Source: [Ruminococcus] lactaris ATCC 29176 | GTDB lineage: Bacteria > Bacillota > Clostridia > Lachnospirales > Lachnospiraceae | Assembly (NCBI RefSeq): GCF_025152405.1 | Contig: NZ_CP102292.1 | Coordinates: 2,356,001 to 2,420,000 of the forward strand | Length of the DNA: 64,000 nt | Direction: 5' to 3' | Shown: positions 60,036 through 64,000 of the stretch, one piece after another | How the letters are laid out: each line of letters opens with the position of its first letter | Numbering within the stretch: position 1 is the stretch's first letter | The notes under the pieces: generated by a model | The model's database searches: none | What the model was told of the DNA's origin: nothing | What the model saw: the letters and a program-made list of their open reading frames with translations, nothing else | Translations under genes and position numbers: made by a program

Positions 60036-63000
60036 CTATCTTTCACGCTTTTTTGTAAGCTGCACGATGCTTAATCCTGCTCCAAAAGAAAGAACCAGCA
60101 TGGTCATCCAAAGAGCAAGATCCGCAGTATCTCCGGTCTTCACACTCTTTGCCTGCGTAACTGCCTGGGTCTGGCTGTTCTTTTTGCCATCTGCACTGAC
60201 TTTATTTCCATTCGTCTTATCAGAACCATTTTCCTTATCTACAGCACCGTTATTTCCCTTATCTACGGCACCGTTATTTCCTGCATTGGAATTATTATCC
60301 TTACCGGAATTAATTCCGTTGTTGCCGTTATCTCCATTTCCGGAATTATTTCCATTATCGGATGAATCCTTTGTAATGTTGAAAATAATCTCTTTTGACA
60401 TGCCTGTATAATTGCCGATTCCGGTAATTGTCAGTACATATTTTCCGGCTTCAACAAACTCTGCTCCCTCAAACGGTCTTGCTGTAGCGTCATCACCAAA
60501 TACATAAGTAATGACATAATCTGTTCCTGCGACAAGCTCTTTATCTCCGTCTTTTACGGTAACAGTCGGAATTTGATTATTTCCGTCATAAATAACAGAA
60601 TCTACATCTGCCGTTACCTCAAATAAACCGGCAGATGGTGTTGTCACAAATTTTTCCAGTGGCGGAACTGCATCTACACCGGTTGTCCAGTAAAGATCTG
60701 CCAGCGGATCATTTGTAACCTCATTCCCGATCAGCGTTCCATCTGCAATATGTCTTCCGGAGCCGGTAACTTTGATTCCGTGTTCCAGAGCCTTACCCGG
60801 TGTTGCCTTATTGGAAATGCGGGCTGTTGCTCCCTGAAGGAATACTTCATTTGTATAAATAGTTCCATTTCCTGTCACGGCATTTCCACCGTCACCCCAA
60901 AGTACATCGCCACCGATCGCAACGACTTTTCCATTTCCTGTGATTGTTCCGTTATCCAGCTCAATGGCTGTACCGCCCTGTGCATAGAGCTGCACATTTC
61001 CGCCACCGCCATAAGTAACAAGTACCGCACCGTCTGCCAGATTCAATGTGCCGTCTTTCACTCTAAGGGCTGTCTGACCTTCCTCACTTCCGGCCTCATC
61101 ACCTTCAATAAATACCTGTCCCTTTACTGTTACATTTCCAGTTGTCGTAACAACCGGCTCTGCACTGCTACGATCAGTCAGATCTCCATTGGCAAGGTAA
61201 TTAATATGAGAATAAATTGCTGCATTTTCCAGAACCGATCCATCTTCCATACGAAGCTGTCCACAGATTGAAGAACCTGTTGTAAATTTCTGATTAAAGG
61301 AATCATAATTCATAGAAAATGTACCGCCGCTTTGTACTTCTATCATTCCCTGGACTACAGAATCTGAAAGTGTCAGCTTTCCGCCGTTTTCCACAACAAT
61401 ACGCACACTACTGAGAATTTCCATATTAGTCAGTGTCAGACTGCATCCTGCCGGAATGTAAAGTGTCTGAGGAATATTTCCTTTCTTCACTTCTTTCCAT
61501 GCAAGATCATAACCAAGATATCCATAAGTTCCGCTTTCATGGGAACCGAACCATGCTTCTAATGCTGCCGGTACACGAACACTGTTCTCTTCACCGTCTA
61601 CATTACTTCCAAAATTTTTGATCGCCCATGGCTCCATGATATCCCATGCGTACAATCCACTTTCATACTGTCTGAAATTCTCGACTTTCAGGCGGTCTGC
61701 CAGGGTTTCTTCTCCTGTATAAATGCGGAATGGAAGTGTATTGCTGACAGCCGTACGTCCCTGCATATCAGTAATGGAAACCGAAATCTTGTAAGTTCCT
61801 GCATCCTTTGGCGTACCATTCAGTGTCAGGTCACTGCTGAGTGTCATATAAACACCTTCCATACCACTGTCACTGTTCTCCGGTGTTCCGGCTTCTGTGT
61901 CCGGTACAATGCTTACTTTGCACTTACTTCCGTTCAGGCTGATCTGAGAGGAATGATCCAGCTCTTCCCAGTCACTCTCTGAAGGCTCTGTTCCTTTTTC
62001 CGTAATTGCTCCATAAACCTTTACGGCACTGTTCTTATTGCCCGATGCCCCGCCAACACTCGCACTGGATATTCCGTCATAATCTTTCTGTCCTACAATC
62101 GCTGCCTCAAAAGAGCCATCGATCTTCACATGAAGTTCATATGGATCACCCTGTCCGTCATCCGGCTGTAAAGAAATCGTTCCATTCTGATCTACAACAA
62201 ATTTGAATGAAAGATCTTCATAACCATTTGCTGTGATCGTCACAGAATCTCCGCTTTTTAAAACCGGTGAGTCTGAACTTCCACTGAAATCTTTCGCAGA
62301 AAATACAATCTGATTATTTTCTGTATCAATAAAATATTTTCCTCCAGCCGACGGTTTGAAAGATGATTTCTCCCAGGATATTCCGTTGACTTTAACATCG
62401 GTAACTGCTGCCACATAACCATCTGCATTCGCAAAGACCAGATGCCACTCATTTCCAAAAAAGTCAGTCTCCATACTTACCTGGCTTAAATCAATGCTGC
62501 CCGGCTCTATCGGTGCAGTTTCCCTGAATGTTGCCGCTACCGTTACATTTTCAGATGGCATTGTAAATGTATAAACGCCTTCTGTATTCTGCACATCTAC
62601 AGAAGCACCGCTCACTCCATTAACATTCACCGCTTCTACTTCATATCCTGCATCCGGTGTAGCTGTTACAGTAACCGTTGCTCCTGCCTGAATCCCTTCC
62701 GTTGCACTTAAGCTGACGGTACCATTTGTAGCTGCTGCCGCAGTTGCCGTATAAGTTTTTTCTCCTGACGGTGTACTTACGACTGTCGCTGTATAAGTAT
62801 AAGGATAACTCGATGTATCTTTCGTTACCTTAAAAGTCACATCCTCATATCCGTCTGCTGTCACAGCGATCGTCAGCGGATAAGTTCCCGGACTTACGAT
62901 CTTCAGAGCTTTATAACTTCCAAATGTTCCGGTCGCATTTCCAATTTCCCACAGATTTGTATCACTTCCAAAGGAATTGATCGTTCCTTTCGCATATTGA

Positions 63001-63215
63001 ATCTCATTAACTGTTACACTGCTGATTTTATCCATCCAGGCAGTATCTTCAAATCCCAGACTTAAAACCTCTGTCCAGAAACCACTGGCTTCACAATTTG
63101 TAACTGTCGTCGGAGCCGCTTTTTTCTCCGCTGCCATGACAGGTGTTCCTGCTGTTGTCAGGATCACCATCACGGACAGAACCAGTGATAGTAATTTTCT
63201 CCAATTTCTTTTCAT
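60036..63215 (-). CDS. KTGD-anchored surface protein with HID-like and beta-helix regions
   Basis: A 1059-aa secreted protein. It has a signal peptide (about 1-29), a domain resembling DUF1533/HID of haemoglobin-binding proteins (about 45-140, SVTVNEIQYAKG, TVTADGYEDVTFKV), a bacterial repeat (about 155-230, ATPDAGYEVEAVNVNG), a second HID-like unit (about 240-345), a beta-helix-like region rich in short G-N repeats (about 570-830), an MBG-like domain (about 870-960, DSVIYDGNNQIP) and an Asn/Gly-rich spacer. It ends SVKTGDTAD, a membrane helix and KKRER, a sortase-type anchor lacking LPxTG. Ligand unknown. TAAGGAGG supports the start. Confidence 0.85.
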   Translation of the reverse strand: MKRNWRKLLSLVLSVMVILTTAGTPVMAAEKKAAPTTVTNCEASGFWTEVLSLGFEDTAWMDKISSVTVNEIQYAKGTINSFGSDTNLWEIGNATGTFGSYKALKIVSPGTYPLTIAVTADGYEDVTFKVTKDTSSYPYTYTATVVSTPSGEKTYTATAAAATNGTVSLSATEGIQAGATVTVTATPDAGYEVEAVNVNGVSGASVDVQNTEGVYTFTMPSENVTVAATFRETAPIEPGSIDLSQVSMETDFFGNEWHLVFANADGYVAAVTDVKVNGISWEKSSFKPSAGGKYFIDTENNQIVFSAKDFSGSSDSPVLKSGDSVTITANGYEDLSFKFVVDQNGTISLQPDDGQGDPYELHVKIDGSFEAAIVGQKDYDGISSASVGGASGNKNSAVKVYGAITEKGTEPSESDWEELDHSSQISLNGSKCKVSIVPDTEAGTPENSDSGMEGVYMTLSSDLTLNGTPKDAGTYKISVSITDMQGRTAVSNTLPFRIYTGEETLADRLKVENFRQYESGLYAWDIMEPWAIKNFGSNVDGEENSVRVPAALEAWFGSHESGTYGYLGYDLAWKEVKKGNIPQTLYIPAGCSLTLTNMEILSSVRIVVENGGKLTLSDSVVQGMIEVQSGGTFSMNYDSFNQKFTTGSSICGQLRMEDGSVLENAAIYSHINYLANGDLTDRSSAEPVVTTTGNVTVKGQVFIEGDEAGSEEGQTALRVKDGTLNLADGAVLVTYGGGGNVQLYAQGGTAIELDNGTITGNGKVVAIGGDVLWGDGGNAVTGNGTIYTNEVFLQGATARISNKATPGKALEHGIKVTGSGRHIADGTLIGNEVTNDPLADLYWTTGVDAVPPLEKFVTTPSAGLFEVTADVDSVIYDGNNQIPTVTVKDGDKELVAGTDYVITYVFGDDATARPFEGAEFVEAGKYVLTITGIGNYTGMSKEIIFNITKDSSDNGNNSGNGDNGNNGINSGKDNNSNAGNNGAVDKGNNGAVDKENGSDKTNGNKVSADGKKNSQTQAVTQAKSVKTGDTADLALWMTMLVLSFGAGLSIVQLTKKRER

Positions 63216-63518
63216 AAATGCCTCCTTAAAAGTTCGATAATAATTTTGTCTTTCTGATAAGGTTTTCGCTATGAAATTTCCCCTTTACATCAATCAGATA
63301 CCTGACGCCTTTCCTTTTCAACTCTTTTCAAACGCCGGATATCATATTGAAATATGCCTCCTTTCATGCTATACTTTCAGTTGATTTTCTTTGGTTAGTC
63401 TGTGCTAATCACAGTTGCACAATACTAACACTGTTCATTTTCTTTGTCAATCAAAGAAAAAAAATTCTCTTTTTATTGAAAATTTTTACCATTAATTACC
63501 ATTTGGAGGCTTTCATTT
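63216..63518. other. Divergent intergenic region
   Basis: The 303-bp gap between the surface protein and apbE. It holds the two ribosome sites (AAGGAGG on the minus strand and GGAGG on the plus strand) and an 8-bp inverted repeat TTTCTTTG-TCAAT-CAAAGAAA near 63439-63459. Promoters for both genes must be here; I see no unequivocal -35/-10 pair. Confidence 0.5.
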
Positions 63519-64000
63519 ATGAAAAAACTTTTATTTTTTTCCGCTCTTTGTGCCTTTTTGCTCTGTGGATGTTCCGAATCTTCCACAAGTTCTTCTTCCG
63601 GGCTACAAAAAAGCAATTTTTTTGCTATGGATACTTCGATTGAATTTAATATTTACGGGGATGCTTCTCTGTTAAAAGAGGCACAGAATGTGCTGACCGA
63701 TCTGGAATCTGAAGTTTCTGTCACAGACCCTGACAGTGAAATTTATAAGATCAATCAGGATGGAACTGGTACACTGACCGGGAATGCTGGCGATCTGATG
63801 CAGGAAGCTTTAGAAATGTGCAGACGCACAGACGGTGCATTGGATATTTCTGTTTATCCGATCGTACGTGCATGGGGATTTACTACGGAAGAATATCAGG
63901 TTCCTGAGGAAACAGAGATTGAATCCCTTCTCCCGCTTGTTGATTATACAAAGATCCAATATGATACTGCTACAGGAACTGTATCCATTCCAAAAGGAAT
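63519..64000 (+). CDS. apbE: FAD:protein FMN transferase (ApbE), 5' part
   Basis: Incomplete at the right edge; 160 residues are visible. It has a lipoprotein signal peptide (LLCGCS, Cys18), then a Ser-rich linker and the ApbE core: NFFAMDTSIEFNIYGD, the SEIYKINQDGTG segment and GALDISVYPIVRAWGF. ApbE attaches FMN to threonine of exported or membrane flavoproteins such as Rnf or Nqr subunits, and to extracellular electron carriers. GGAGG precedes the ATG at 12 nt. The lipoprotein form places it outside the membrane. Confidence 0.9.
   Translation, partial: MKKLLFFSALCAFLLCGCSESSTSSSSGLQKSNFFAMDTSIEFNIYGDASLLKEAQNVLTDLESEVSVTDPDSEIYKINQDGTGTLTGNAGDLMQEALEMCRRTDGALDISVYPIVRAWGFTTEEYQVPEETEIESLLPLVDYTKIQYDTATGTVSIPKG

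Noticed and set aside
1-64000. Prophage, integrative element or plasmid genes
   Set aside because: No integrase, phage structural, relaxase or partition genes were seen; mobility is limited to the IS630 and the small repeats.

Overview
The window looks like a chromosomal segment of a low-to-mid GC, Gram-positive gut Clostridium relative, most likely a member of the Lachnospiraceae. The signs are a V-type ATPase operon, strong AGGAGG ribosome sites, S-box, T-box and B12 leaders, surface proteins with a KTGD-type anchor, and an oxygen-sensitive ThiH for thiazole synthesis. I cannot name the species from sequence alone. No rRNA, tRNA or CRISPR array was seen.

Layout. 1-2.2 kb: end of the V-ATPase operon (subunits B and D). 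2.2-25.9 kb: mostly housekeeping genes. These are an aldose epimerase, an extracytoplasmic foldase lipoprotein, cardiolipin synthase, an alanine symporter with DUF1934 protein and MurI, DnaE-PfkA, CvfB, PncB with a HAD phosphatase, a DMT exporter, an L,D-transpeptidase, AroE, ThrH, a phospholipase-C-like protein, a phosphosugar mutase and an HD protein. 25.9-30.6 kb: a small accessory island. It holds a putative RiPP precursor with a lasso-like core, a nucleotidyltransferase, a PqqD-like protein and an HprK-like kinase, mixed with gene remnants, a 194-bp structured inverted-repeat element and an IS630 element. 30.6-34.8 kb: an Rrf2 regulator, a two-component system, and metK behind an S-box riboswitch and GC-rich 95-bp tandem repeats. 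34.9-39.9 kb: a thiazole operon (thiS-thiF-thiG-thiH-tenI-like-glycerate kinase) with its own promoter and an attenuator-like leader in which I find no TPP riboswitch. 40-48.4 kb: a cobalamin-riboswitch operon encoding a 1529-aa secreted multidomain protein followed by a BtuF/BtuC/BtuD-like ABC importer. 48.4-60 kb: an RsmH-like methyltransferase, an oxidoreductase whose tail is encoded by a repeat fragment, MATE, PucR, an lgt fragment, a ClC channel, a T-box-controlled BASS transporter, a winged-helix/ATPase/STAS-like regulator, a SlyD-like FKBP and an FUSC protein. 60-64 kb: a KTGD-anchored surface protein and the start of an apbE lipoprotein gene.

The three most interesting items are these. 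(1) The 194-bp repeat family: three full copies with 7-8 bp target duplications, folding into several hairpins in which base pairs change in a compensating way between copies. (2) The B12-regulated surface protein, whose C-terminus resembles the importer's binding protein. (3) The RiPP cluster, which has tailoring genes but no visible cyclase or protease.
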